Positions 8,909 to 16,350 of a DNA stretch of 64,000 bases are shown in pieces; position 1 is the stretch's first letter, and each line of letters begins with the position of its first letter. The notes beneath the pieces were generated by a model, which had not been told where the DNA came from, made no database searches, and saw only the letters and a program-made list of their open reading frames with translations. A program made the translations under genes and the position numbers. The DNA is from Mucilaginibacter pallidiroseus (GTDB lineage: Bacteria > Bacteroidota > Bacteroidia > Sphingobacteriales > Sphingobacteriaceae). The stretch spans positions 186,001 through 250,000 of the forward strand of contig NZ_VOEJ01000007.1 in assembly GCF_007846085.1 (NCBI RefSeq), given 5' to 3'.

Positions 8909-9160
8909 ATGACAAAGCCAGCAAACGATCAAGATAAACCATCACCATCAGACACCCCGACAGAAAGGCCCGCTGATGACGGACATAAAGCGGTAATTGA
9001 AAAAGAAGACAGGCAATATAACGCAGACGAGCCGGAGCAAGAGAATATTGCTAAACGTACCGAAACGCAGGAACAGCCTATTAACCCGGTAAAAAGCCCG
9101 CCGGCTAAAAATCAGCCCGATGCATCTGACGATGACGAGCGCCGCCTGGAATCGAAATAG
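8909..9160 (+). CDS. Small acidic, disordered hypothetical protein
   Basis: The 83-residue frame starts with ATG and is dominated by Asp, Glu, Lys, Pro, Gln and Asn (for example DKPSPSDTPTERPADD and DASDDDERRLESK). It has no hydrophobic segment, Cys or recognisable motif, so it is predicted to be intrinsically disordered and cytoplasmic. It follows the lepB terminator and converges on the ABC transporter with a 4-base gap. Polar low-complexity ORFs of this kind can be real small genes in Sphingobacteriaceae, but nothing else here confirms expression. Confidence 0.5.
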   Translation: MTKPANDQDKPSPSDTPTERPADDGHKAVIEKEDRQYNADEPEQENIAKRTETQEQPINPVKSPPAKNQPDASDDDERRLESK

Positions 9161-9164
9161 TAGT

Positions 9165-11066
9165 CTATTCTAAAGGTTTTGCTATACCTGCAGAATTAAA
9201 TTGCAGATCGTAGAGTTTACGGTAATAACCACCCTCTATTTTTAGCAACTCCTGATGGGTACCCATTTCCTTGATTTCGCCGTGATCAAGCACAATGATC
9301 TTATCGGCGTTTTGTATGGTTGATAAACGGTGCGCAATCACGATAGCCGTACGCCCTTGCATCAGCTTGTTGATGGCATTTTGTATCAATATTTCGGTTT
9401 CTGTATCAACCGATGATGTGGCTTCGTCTAAAACCAGTATAGCAGGGTTATAAACCAATGCACGGATAAAAGATATCAGCTGCGCCTGCCCTGCGGAGAG
9501 CGTTGAGCCGCGTTCCATTACATTGTAATCATAACCGCCGGGTAACCGTTCAATAAAATCATGCGCGCCTACATCCTTTGCAGCCTTAACAATTTGTTCC
9601 CGGCTTATAGTTGGGTTATTGAGGCTGATGTTATTGGCAATGGTATCACTAAACAAAAACACATCCTGTATAACGGTGGCAATTTTGGCACGCAGGTATT
9701 TAAGGTCGTAATCTTCAATACTGGTACCGTCTACCTTAACCTCGCCCTGCCCAATATCATAAAAACGGTTGAGGATATTAATAGTTGATGATTTACCGGC
9801 ACCGGTTGCACCCACCAGCGCAAGCGTTTCGCCGGGTTTAACGTGAAAGCTAATATCCTTCAGCACCCAGTTATCATCAATGTAGGCAAACCAAACCTTT
9901 TTAAATTCAATTTCACCTTTTAAAACGGCAGGCGTTAGTTTCCCACTATCAGGCGCAACATCATCTGTATCCAATACTTTAAAAATCCTGTCCGCCCCTA
10001 CCATACCCATTTGCAGGGTGTTAAATTTATCGGCTAACTGGCGTATCGGGCGAAAAAGCATATTCAGCAATACTATAAACCCGGTTATAACGCCCGGCGT
10101 AACACCATTTGGCGATGCCGACAGCATATGCATTTGCTGATCATTCAAAATCCGCTTACAGCCGTACCAAACCAATAGTGCAATACAAACGGCAAACAAG
10201 ATCTCAACCACCGGGAAAAAGATAGAGTAATACCAGTTCGAGCGGATGTTGGCATCGCGATATTTTTTGTTAACCGCCACAAACTTGCGCATCTCCTGGT
10301 CTTCGCGGGCAAAGTATTGGATGATGCTGATACCGCTGATATGCTCGGCCAAAAAAGTATTGAGTTGAGCTACCTGTGTGCGCACTTCCTGGAAAGACGA
10401 TTTAATGGCTTCCTTAAACACATACGTGGACGCAAACAAAAATGGCATGGGTATAAGCGTTACCAACGCCAACCGCCAATCTTGCCATAGCATGTAACCA
10501 ACCACGGCAAGCACAAGCAGCATATCGCCCAAAATTGAGATTAAGCCTTCAGAGAAAATATCAGCAATAGTTTCCAAATCGCTTACGGTGCGGGTTATAA
10601 GCATCCCGATAGGTGTACGATCAAAGTAACGCAGGCGCAAGCTGGTTATGTGGTTGAAAATATCAATACGCAGATCCTTTATTACCGATTGGCCCAGGTA
10701 GTTGGTTAAATACGTTTGGTAATACTGCGCTATGGTTTGCACAAACAGCTGCCCTATCATTAAGGCAACCATCATAACCAGGCCATTGTAATTATTGGCC
10801 AAAATATATTTATCAAGCGTTATTTGGATAAGTATGGGCTGCAAAATGGCAACCCCTGCCAAAAACACAGTAAGGATTGCAGCTACTACAAAAACCTTTC
10901 TGTAAGGCTTTACATAATGCATAATCCGGGTAAGCAATTTCCAGTCGAAAGCCTTGCCTGTTACGGACGCCCCCCCGCCACCTGAAGGAGGAGCTTTTGA
11001 TGCGCCGCCTGTTGAATTTCCGGCTTGGGCTGCTGCAGAATCTTTATTATCTTTCTCCTTACTCAT
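9165..11066 (-). CDS. MsbA-like ABC exporter half-transporter
   Basis: The 633-residue protein has an N-terminal Gly/Ser/Pro-rich tail (residues 1-40) and a six-helix exporter domain (about 55-340). The C-terminal ATPase carries Walker A GATGAGKSS, a signature reading LSAGQ in place of LSGGQ, Walker B AILVLDEATSS and the H-loop AHRLST. This is the family of homodimeric or heterodimeric type IV exporters (MsbA, LmrA, MdlB-like) that flip lipids or drugs across the inner membrane. The substrate is not deducible. The N-terminal Gly-rich stretch coincides with a sequence resembling a degraded arm of the palindromic repeat found in truA. The gene lies 5 bases downstream of truA on the same strand. 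Confidence 0.9.
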   Translation of the reverse strand: MSKEKDNKDSAAAQAGNSTGGASKAPPSGGGGASVTGKAFDWKLLTRIMHYVKPYRKVFVVAAILTVFLAGVAILQPILIQITLDKYILANNYNGLVMMVALMIGQLFVQTIAQYYQTYLTNYLGQSVIKDLRIDIFNHITSLRLRYFDRTPIGMLITRTVSDLETIADIFSEGLISILGDMLLVLAVVGYMLWQDWRLALVTLIPMPFLFASTYVFKEAIKSSFQEVRTQVAQLNTFLAEHISGISIIQYFAREDQEMRKFVAVNKKYRDANIRSNWYYSIFFPVVEILFAVCIALLVWYGCKRILNDQQMHMLSASPNGVTPGVITGFIVLLNMLFRPIRQLADKFNTLQMGMVGADRIFKVLDTDDVAPDSGKLTPAVLKGEIEFKKVWFAYIDDNWVLKDISFHVKPGETLALVGATGAGKSSTINILNRFYDIGQGEVKVDGTSIEDYDLKYLRAKIATVIQDVFLFSDTIANNISLNNPTISREQIVKAAKDVGAHDFIERLPGGYDYNVMERGSTLSAGQAQLISFIRALVYNPAILVLDEATSSVDTETEILIQNAINKLMQGRTAIVIAHRLSTIQNADKIIVLDHGEIKEMGTHQELLKIEGGYYRKLYDLQFNSAGIAKPLE

Positions 11067-11071
11067 AGTTA

Positions 11072-11881
11072 TTAAATTTCACTCCCCTTCAGGGGGTTAG
11101 GGGGTTGATATTTTACTTCAGTTAAATATAACCCGCAGGCTGGTACAGATGTTCCGGCTTTGCTCCTGTTTTTGCTCTCGATAATGTCGCGAACCTGCGC
11201 GGGAGCTATTTCGCGCCGCCCAACCATAATTAGTGTGCCCACAATAGCGCGCACCATGTTGCGCAAAAACCTGTCGGCAGATATTTTAAAAACGATGCCA
11301 TTAAGCGTTTGTTCCCAACGCGCGTTAACAATTTTACAGTTATTGGTTTTAACCTGGGTATTTGACTTACTGAAACAGCTAAAATCTGTATATTCCATGA
11401 CTATTGCCGCCGCCTTATTCATTAATTCAATGTCGAGCTTGTCGCGCAGCAGCCACGAGTATCCGTGCCTAAAAGGATCTTTCTCAAAATGAATATGGTA
11501 CTCGTAGGATCTTTTAACAGCATCAAACCTTGCATGTGCCTCAGGTGCTACCTCGAAAATACGTTTAACAGCTATATCATGAGGCAAAAGGGCGTTGAGT
11601 CCCCTAACCCCCTGAAGGGGGAACGGAACCACCGCTTCTTCCACTCCCCCTTCAGGGGGTTGGGGGGCGTCGTGTACATCTATATGCGCAAAATACTCAG
11701 TAGCATGTACACCGGTATCGGTACGGCCGCAGCCTACGGTTTGTATAGGCTGGCGCAGCACCGTGCTCAGCGCCTTATCAAGCATCTCCTGCACAGTGAT
11801 GGCATTGGGTTGTATCTGCCAGCCATGGTACCTCGTGCCATCATAACTCAGTTCAATAAAATATCTTTTGATGTTTGCCAC
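11072..11881 (-). CDS. truA: tRNA pseudouridine(38-40) synthase TruA, interrupted in frame by a palindromic repeat
   Basis: The 269-residue enzyme has the TruA start YFIELSYDGTRYHGWQIQPN and the catalytic Asp55 in GCGRTDTGVHA. It also has DIAVKRIFEV, ARFDAVKRSYEYHI and the late motif DRFLRNMVRAIVGTL. It isomerises uridines 38-40 in tRNA anticodon arms. Residues about 72-94 (APQPPEGG to PLQGVRG) are encoded by an inverted-repeat element inserted in frame between the IDVH strand and GLNALLPHD, and the last residues come from a half copy. All core motifs remain, so the enzyme is probably active. The start codon is GTG. A -7 box (TACCTTTG) ends 4 bases before it, suggesting a leaderless mRNA. The ABC exporter follows 5 bases downstream. 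Confidence 0.93.
   Translation of the reverse strand: MANIKRYFIELSYDGTRYHGWQIQPNAITVQEMLDKALSTVLRQPIQTVGCGRTDTGVHATEYFAHIDVHDAPQPPEGGVEEAVVPFPLQGVRGLNALLPHDIAVKRIFEVAPEAHARFDAVKRSYEYHIHFEKDPFRHGYSWLLRDKLDIELMNKAAAIVMEYTDFSCFSKSNTQVKTNNCKIVNARWEQTLNGIVFKISADRFLRNMVRAIVGTLIMVGRREIAPAQVRDIIESKNRSKAGTSVPACGLYLTEVKYQPPNPLKGSEI
11083..11104 (-). repeat. Half copy of a REP-like palindromic repeat forming the 3' end of truA
   Basis: The sequence TCCCCTTCAGGGGG followed by TTAGGGGG is one arm of the larger inverted repeat seen at 11600-11668 and 22285-22356. The arm contains its own small palindrome (CCCC-TTCA-GGGG). It is translated as the last residues of TruA (PPNPLKGS), immediately before the stop region. 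Confidence 0.75.
11600..11668 (-). repeat. REP-like double palindrome inserted in frame inside truA
   Basis: The left arm at 11601-11622 and right arm at 11645-11666 are inverted repeats of 22 bases with one mismatch, separated by 22 bases. Each arm also contains a nested palindrome (CCCCCTGAAGGGGG). The insertion adds about 23 codons without a stop and leaves the truA frame intact. A full copy at 22285-22356 after another gene and a half copy at 11083-11104 show that it belongs to a dispersed family. Confidence 0.85.
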
Positions 11882-11885
11882 AAAG

Positions 11886-11893
11886 CAAAGGTA
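11886..11893 (-). promoter_or_regulatory. -7 box TACCTTTG just before the truA GTG start
   Basis: TACCTTTG on the minus strand is a full match to TAnnTTTG and ends 4 bases before the GTG at 11881. That would place the transcription start at or within a base or two of the start codon. No good -33 TTTG was found 19 bases upstream. Confidence 0.45.
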
Positions 11894-11907
11894 ACATGAT
11901 TTGCGAT

Positions 11908-11938
11908 TTTAGATTTACCAAATACCCTTCTATATTTG
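11908..11938 (+). promoter_or_regulatory. Promoter of the DUF4293 gene
   Basis: TTTA at 11908-11911, a 19-base gap and TATATTTG at 11931-11938 match the Bacteroidota promoter layout. It lies inside the longest possible reading frame and therefore supports the internal ATG at 11962 as the real start. Confidence 0.6.
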
Positions 11939-11961
11939 TTGCCTATACAAAACACACAACA

Positions 11962-12429
11962 ATGATACAACGCGTACAATCTATATACCTTTTATTTGCT
12001 TCGTTAGTTATACTTGGCTTATTCCTTTTCCCGCTGGCGCATGGGCTTTATGTAAATGGCAAGCTGGTTGACATTGCCATTACCGGTGTTTATGAAAACG
12101 TTAACGGCCAGCTAAAACCTGTTGAAACGTTTGTTGCCCTTACCGGCGTTACTATCTTAGCAGCAATTATTCCGCTTGTTATCATATTCTTTTACAAAGA
12201 TCGCAAAAAACAAATTGCGCTTTGCTACAGTGCAATATTCCTGCTTATTGGCTACAGCTTCTGGATGGCCCAGACTGTGAAGAAAGTGGTTGGCGAAATT
12301 ACGCTTGAGTATAAAAATATGGGGATCGGCATATTCCTTACCTCGCTAAGCATTGTGCTGATTATCCTGGCTGCGAAGTCAATCAAACGCGATGAAAAAT
12401 TAGTGCGCTCGGCAGATAGGCTAAGATAG
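11962..12429 (+). CDS. DUF4293 family membrane protein
   Basis: The start was placed at 11962 because MIQRVQSIYLLFASLVILGL is the usual beginning of DUF4293 proteins and a promoter (11908-11938) lies between this ATG and the upstream in-frame start at 11875. The 155-residue product has four predicted transmembrane helices (about 7-27, 55-78, 85-103 and 117-137) and a basic C-terminus (KSIKRDEKLVRSADRLR). The family is found almost only in Bacteroidota and has no known function. It diverges from truA. Confidence 0.85.
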   Translation: MIQRVQSIYLLFASLVILGLFLFPLAHGLYVNGKLVDIAITGVYENVNGQLKPVETFVALTGVTILAAIIPLVIIFFYKDRKKQIALCYSAIFLLIGYSFWMAQTVKKVVGEITLEYKNMGIGIFLTSLSIVLIILAAKSIKRDEKLVRSADRLR

Positions 12430-12440
12430 TTACCTTTATC

Positions 12441-13316
12441 CTACATGAACCTTGCTTCCTTTTCTATTGTACGATAAGGCTTAGAAAAGAAATTGCCTAC
12501 TACAGTATTGAACATATCTTTATAAACCAGGGGTGTGGCGTGGCCGGAATTGGGCAGTATCCATAGATACGCTTTAGGAATACTTTCAAAAATTTCTAAC
12601 GTATGGCGTGTAGTAATCACGTCATGGTCGCCACCTATTACAAGTGTAGGACAAGCAATTTTTTTAAGAGCTGAAGATTTTATATTTGGCTCGTACGACA
12701 ATAGGTGCATCAACTTTAGCTGGTTTTTCATAGCTGCCGTTGGGTTCTTTACACGCCTAAGCGAATCGGCACCTTTAATATTTTCACTGAGTACCATTTT
12801 CTGCACATACGGATCCACAGCCGTAGAGTCCGGACGAAGATTTGCGCCCGTAATAGCCAATTTTTTAACCTTATCGGGGTGATTAATGGCAAGTAGCAGG
12901 CCTTCTATACCGCCATCGCTCCAACCAATAACATTGGCATTCTTTATTTTCAAATGGTCGAGTAATCCGTTTAGGTCATCAGCGATCATTTCATAGCTAA
13001 GCGAATCGGCATTGTCTAAAGTTTTGCCTTGAGCCCGGCTATCGGCAAGTATCACCCGGTACTTTTTCGAAAAATAAGGTATCTGGTATACAAAGTTTTT
13101 GATTGAACCGCCGTTGCCATGTATAATGAGCAATGGCTCCCCTTTGCCATATTCCTCATAATACATTTTTATCCCTCGAATTTCGGCGTATTTACCAACC
13201 GCTTTGTTACGACCGTACATCGTAGTGTTCATGTCCTTTTCAAAGTTTTGGGCTTTCAGGGTAAAACCGCTCACCAGCATGGTACAAGCTGCGAGTAGGA
13301 TTCTTAATTTGGTCAT
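12441..13316 (-). CDS. Secreted alpha/beta hydrolase
   Basis: The start was chosen at the ATG at 13316 because it begins a signal peptide (MTKLRILLAACTMLVSGFTL, then KAQ). The upstream ATG only adds a hydrophobic stretch from AT-rich DNA. The 291-residue protein has the oxyanion region LLIIHGNGGSIKNF, the nucleophile elbow GWSDGG (Ser), the acid region GGDHDVIT and the catalytic His in NSGHATPLV. It fits the alpha/beta hydrolase fold and is probably periplasmic. The substrate is unknown. It converges on the DUF4293 gene. Confidence 0.87.
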   Translation of the reverse strand: MTKLRILLAACTMLVSGFTLKAQNFEKDMNTTMYGRNKAVGKYAEIRGIKMYYEEYGKGEPLLIIHGNGGSIKNFVYQIPYFSKKYRVILADSRAQGKTLDNADSLSYEMIADDLNGLLDHLKIKNANVIGWSDGGIEGLLLAINHPDKVKKLAITGANLRPDSTAVDPYVQKMVLSENIKGADSLRRVKNPTAAMKNQLKLMHLLSYEPNIKSSALKKIACPTLVIGGDHDVITTRHTLEIFESIPKAYLWILPNSGHATPLVYKDMFNTVVGNFFSKPYRTIEKEARFM

Positions 13317-13526
13317 AAGTTTAAGTGGGAAAAGACTTATAAATATATTAAAAAACATTTGCCAACATGTTTTAATAAAAGATTAAAATTTAATAAAAGA
13401 GAAGATTTGGAATCAGCAAGACTTTTTGATATTGGTAATTTAACTTGTAAAATCATGCTGATTTACAGGTAATTATTTTAGTTAACAGTCATTAAATTGC
13501 CATTTACATAAAATTCAAAATTGATA

Positions 13527-13557
13527 TTTGATTATATAAATTATAATCTTACCTTTG
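13527..13557 (+). promoter_or_regulatory. Strong Bacteroidota promoter of the DEAD-box helicase gene
   Basis: TTTG at 13527-13530, exactly 19 bases, and TACCTTTG at 13550-13557 match the consensus on every fixed base. The expected leader to the ATG at 13599 is about 35-40 bases. Confidence 0.75.
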
Positions 13558-13598
13558 CACCCGATTTGGCGATGTAGCCAAATACGTTATTTTAATTC

Positions 13599-15434
13599 AT
13601 GAACCCATTTATTGAACTGGGACTCCGTCATGATATTGTTAATGCCATCAACGAGTTAGGATTTGAAAAACCTACTCCAATCCAGGAACAGTCAATCCCG
13701 GTATTGTTAACAGGCAGCAACGATTTTGTCGGATTAGCCCAAACCGGGACCGGTAAGACAGCTGCCTTTGGCCTTCCATTAATTGAACTTTTAGATTTCG
13801 AAGAAAATCATCCGCAGGCACTTGTTTTATGCCCAACCCGCGAACTTTGTTTACAGATCGCGAACGACATTAAAAACTTTGCCAAAAAAATGAACAACGT
13901 AAACGTTGTTGCAGTTTATGGCGGTGCAAGCATTTCTGACCAATTGCGTCAGATTCGCCGTGGTGTGCAAATTGTTGTTGCAACCCCGGGCCGTATGCTT
14001 GACATTATTAACCGTAACGCGATCGACTTTTCGCAGGTTAAGTATGTTGTATTGGACGAGGCTGATGAGATGCTCAATATGGGCTTCCAGGAAGACATTG
14101 ACAGTATTTTATCAACCACCCCCGAAGAGAAAAAAACCTGGCTGTTCTCGGCCACCATGCCATCAGAAGTACGCCGTATAGCAAAACGCTACATGGACAA
14201 CCCTTTTGAGTTAACCATGGGCGAGAAAAACACAGGCAATGCAAACATCGAGCATGAGTACTATGTGGTACGTGCCCGTGACAAATACGCTGCCTTTAAA
14301 CGTATTGTTGATTTTAACCCTGAGATTTTTGGTATAGTATTTTGCCGTACTAAAATTGAAACGCAGGAAATTGCCGAAGCCCTTATTAAGGATGGCTACA
14401 ATGCCGATTCTTTACACGGCGATTTGTCACAACAACAGCGCGATAAGGTAATGAAACGTTACCGTGAGCGCAGCCTGCAATTATTAATTGCTACTGACGT
14501 TGCTGCACGTGGTATTGATGTTAACGACGTTACACACGTAATTAACTATTCGTTGCCTGATGAGATCGAGAATTACACCCACCGTAGCGGCCGTACAGCC
14601 CGTGCAGGTAAAACAGGTGTATCTATCGCTATCATCAACAGCAAAGAGCTTGGCAAAATACGCCAGATTGAACGCGTTATTGGTAAAAAGTTTATCAAGG
14701 CTGAGATCCCTACAGGTTTCGATGTTTGCGAGAAACAACTTTTTGCATTGGTACACAAAGTACATAATGTAACTGTTAACGAGCAGCAGATTGAGCAATA
14801 CATCCCTCGTATTATGGATGAGTTTGCCGACCTGAGCAAAGAGGAGGTTATAAAACGCTTTGCGTCGCTTGAGTTTAACCGTTTCCTTGATTATTATAAA
14901 AACGCACCTGATTTGAATGCTCCTGCAGATGATTTCCGCAGAGCCGAGGGACAGGGTGGCGATCGCTTTAACCGCGATGGCATGCGTTCTGAATACACCC
15001 GCTTGTTTATTAACCTGGGTAGTGTTGATGAGTTTAACCGCGGCGATCTGTTAGGTTACATTTGCAACAACTCAAAAATAAGCGGCCGTACCGTTGGTAA
15101 AATTGATGTTAAAGGTGTTTACTCATTCTTTGAAGTGAACAATGGCGATGTTGACCAGGTGATGAACGCATTTAAAGAAGTTGAATTTAAAGGCCGCCCT
15201 GTTAGGATTGAAATATCCGGCGAAGGCACCAGCAGCAGCCGTAGTGGCGGCGGCAGGCGCGAAGGCGGCTACCAAAAACGCGAAGGTGGATTTAACCGCG
15301 AACGTAGCTACGCAGGTGGCGGCGAGCGCCGTGAAGGTGGCAACCGCGAAAGAAGCGGTAACACCGGTGGTGGTTTCCGTGACTTTTCGGGCAAACGCCG
15401 CGAAGATCGCCCGGAGCGCAAAAGACGATTTTAA
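13599..15434 (+). CDS. DEAD-box ATP-dependent RNA helicase with DbpA-type RNA-binding domain and RG-rich tail
   Basis: The 611-residue protein carries the Q motif (GFEKPTPIQEQSIP), motif I AQTGTGKT, Ia PTRELCLQI, II DEADEM, III SATMP and VI HRSGRTARAG. A DbpA-like RNA-binding domain follows (about 463-540, beginning YTRLFINLGSVDEFNRGDL). The basic, Gly/Arg/Ser-rich tail (about 545-611, ending RPERKRRF) resembles the tails of cold-shock and ribosome-assembly helicases (CsdA/DeaD type). It likely unwinds rRNA or mRNA structure. It has a near-consensus promoter and a regular, probably high-expression codon choice. Confidence 0.93.
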   Translation: MNPFIELGLRHDIVNAINELGFEKPTPIQEQSIPVLLTGSNDFVGLAQTGTGKTAAFGLPLIELLDFEENHPQALVLCPTRELCLQIANDIKNFAKKMNNVNVVAVYGGASISDQLRQIRRGVQIVVATPGRMLDIINRNAIDFSQVKYVVLDEADEMLNMGFQEDIDSILSTTPEEKKTWLFSATMPSEVRRIAKRYMDNPFELTMGEKNTGNANIEHEYYVVRARDKYAAFKRIVDFNPEIFGIVFCRTKIETQEIAEALIKDGYNADSLHGDLSQQQRDKVMKRYRERSLQLLIATDVAARGIDVNDVTHVINYSLPDEIENYTHRSGRTARAGKTGVSIAIINSKELGKIRQIERVIGKKFIKAEIPTGFDVCEKQLFALVHKVHNVTVNEQQIEQYIPRIMDEFADLSKEEVIKRFASLEFNRFLDYYKNAPDLNAPADDFRRAEGQGGDRFNRDGMRSEYTRLFINLGSVDEFNRGDLLGYICNNSKISGRTVGKIDVKGVYSFFEVNNGDVDQVMNAFKEVEFKGRPVRIEISGEGTSSSRSGGGRREGGYQKREGGFNRERSYAGGGERREGGNRERSGNTGGGFRDFSGKRREDRPERKRRF

Positions 15435-15511
15435 TTTTAGTTAGTTTTCATAAAAGTCTTTCGGAGTAGTTAACCGAAAGCGTTAGTTTTAGTTTAGTTT
15501 TGTTTACAAAG

Positions 15512-15547
15512 CCTCTCGTTGCATCAGCACACGGGAGGTTTTTGTTT
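15512..15547 (+). terminator. Terminator after the DEAD-box helicase
   Basis: CCTCTCG at 15512-15518 pairs with CGGGAGG at 15532-15538 (one G-T pair) and is followed by a T-rich tract. A second weaker hairpin (CTTTCGG with CCGAAAG, 15458-15480) lies between it and the stop codon. Confidence 0.65.
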
Positions 15548-15590
15548 TTAGGCTATTGTATACAAGGCAGCCTTACAATTCTTGACTAAG

Positions 15591-15914
15591 CTATTTTCTA
15601 AACTCTACCAATACCGAGTCGGGGAACATCAGGCTAAGCTCTTTATCGGTGAGCTTTTTTATCAGGAATTTAGTGTACGGCTGGTTACCTTCAAAAGAGG
15701 TTAAAATGGTATCGCCCTTTGTAAAATAATCTTCGGGAATAGGTTCTCCGTTGTCAAGTATAAACTGCTTAGTGCTTATCTGGAGTTTGGTTTCGCCGTC
15801 TTTAGATATCCAGTTACCAATAAGTTTGGGGTTGCTTTCGTGTTTGTTGTTGCCACTACAGGCCCATAAAGATAGAGCAACAAAAGCGAGAAATAGGAAC
15901 GATAGGTTTTTCAT
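15591..15914 (-). CDS. Small lipoprotein of unknown function
   Basis: The start was set at 15914, where MKNLSFLFLAFVALSLWACS gives a lipoprotein signal with lipobox LWAC. The longer frame adds only eight residues of no pattern. The 107-residue product then reads as a short beta-rich domain (LIGNWISKDGETKLQISTKQ and later LTSFEGNQPYTKFLIKKL), reminiscent of small lipocalin-like domains of Bacteroidota, though that comparison is tentative. Function unknown. Confidence 0.7.
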   Translation of the reverse strand: MKNLSFLFLAFVALSLWACSGNNKHESNPKLIGNWISKDGETKLQISTKQFILDNGEPIPEDYFTKGDTILTSFEGNQPYTKFLIKKLTDKELSLMFPDSVLVEFRK

Positions 15915-15938
15915 GGGTAAAAAAAGATGATAAAACAA

Positions 15939-15966
15939 CAGCGCCTGTTAATATTAACAGGCGCTG
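15939..15966 (-). terminator. Perfect 28-base palindromic terminator
   Basis: CAGCGCCTGTTAAT at 15939-15952 is followed directly by its exact reverse complement at 15953-15966. On the minus strand it follows the stop of the gene at 15978 and is followed by TTGTTTT, fitting an intrinsic terminator. Confidence 0.75.
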
Positions 15967-15977
15967 CAATGTATGGG

Positions 15978-16322
15978 TTAATCGGCAGGCTTGTCTTTAA
16001 GCAACGCTTTTTTTACATAAACGTGGCGGCCTTTGCTATTTACGTAGTAGTACGCCGAATTTTTATCTATGTAAATGGTTTGGCCGTTAGGGCCTACTTT
16101 ACTGTCGTACTTTTTATCCTTTACAGCAGAATATCCTTCCGATGCAATTTCGGCAGTTTTGTTACCCACCTTTTTGGCTGTCTTAGACGTTGCATGGCCA
16201 ACTTTTTTCGCAGTAGCACCAATTTTTTGACCTACTGTAGTGTCTTTATGGGTTTGTGCATAACCTTGCGAGGCTGCAAATAAGCCCGCAGCAAACATGG
16301 CTGTTGTGAATATACGTTTCAT
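15978..16322 (-). CDS. Small exported Lys-rich protein of unknown function
   Basis: The 114-residue product has a signal peptide (MKRIFTTAMFAAGLFAASQG, then YAQ) and a Lys/Thr/Ala-rich middle with repeating KVG and KTA units (IGATAKKVGHATSKTAKKVG). The C-terminal part reads GPNGQTIYIDKNSAYYYVN and GRHVYVKKALL. The basic repetitive middle suggests an extended or helical surface segment. I do not recognise a domain. It lies between gpsA and a small lipoprotein gene on the same strand, with its own palindromic terminator. Confidence 0.7.
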   Translation of the reverse strand: MKRIFTTAMFAAGLFAASQGYAQTHKDTTVGQKIGATAKKVGHATSKTAKKVGNKTAEIASEGYSAVKDKKYDSKVGPNGQTIYIDKNSAYYYVNSKGRHVYVKKALLKDKPAD

Positions 16323-16350
16323 TGTCTCTGAAATTAAGTTAATGTACTTA

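Noticed and set aside
11465..11899. 144-residue plus-strand frame opposite truA
   Set aside because: It is the antisense shadow of truA, kept open by the palindromic repeat. The TruA frame has all family motifs.
15181..15444. 87-residue plus-strand frame rich in Ala, Lys and Val over the helicase tail
   Set aside because: It is the +1 reading of the Gly/Arg-rich repeat tail of the DEAD-box gene.
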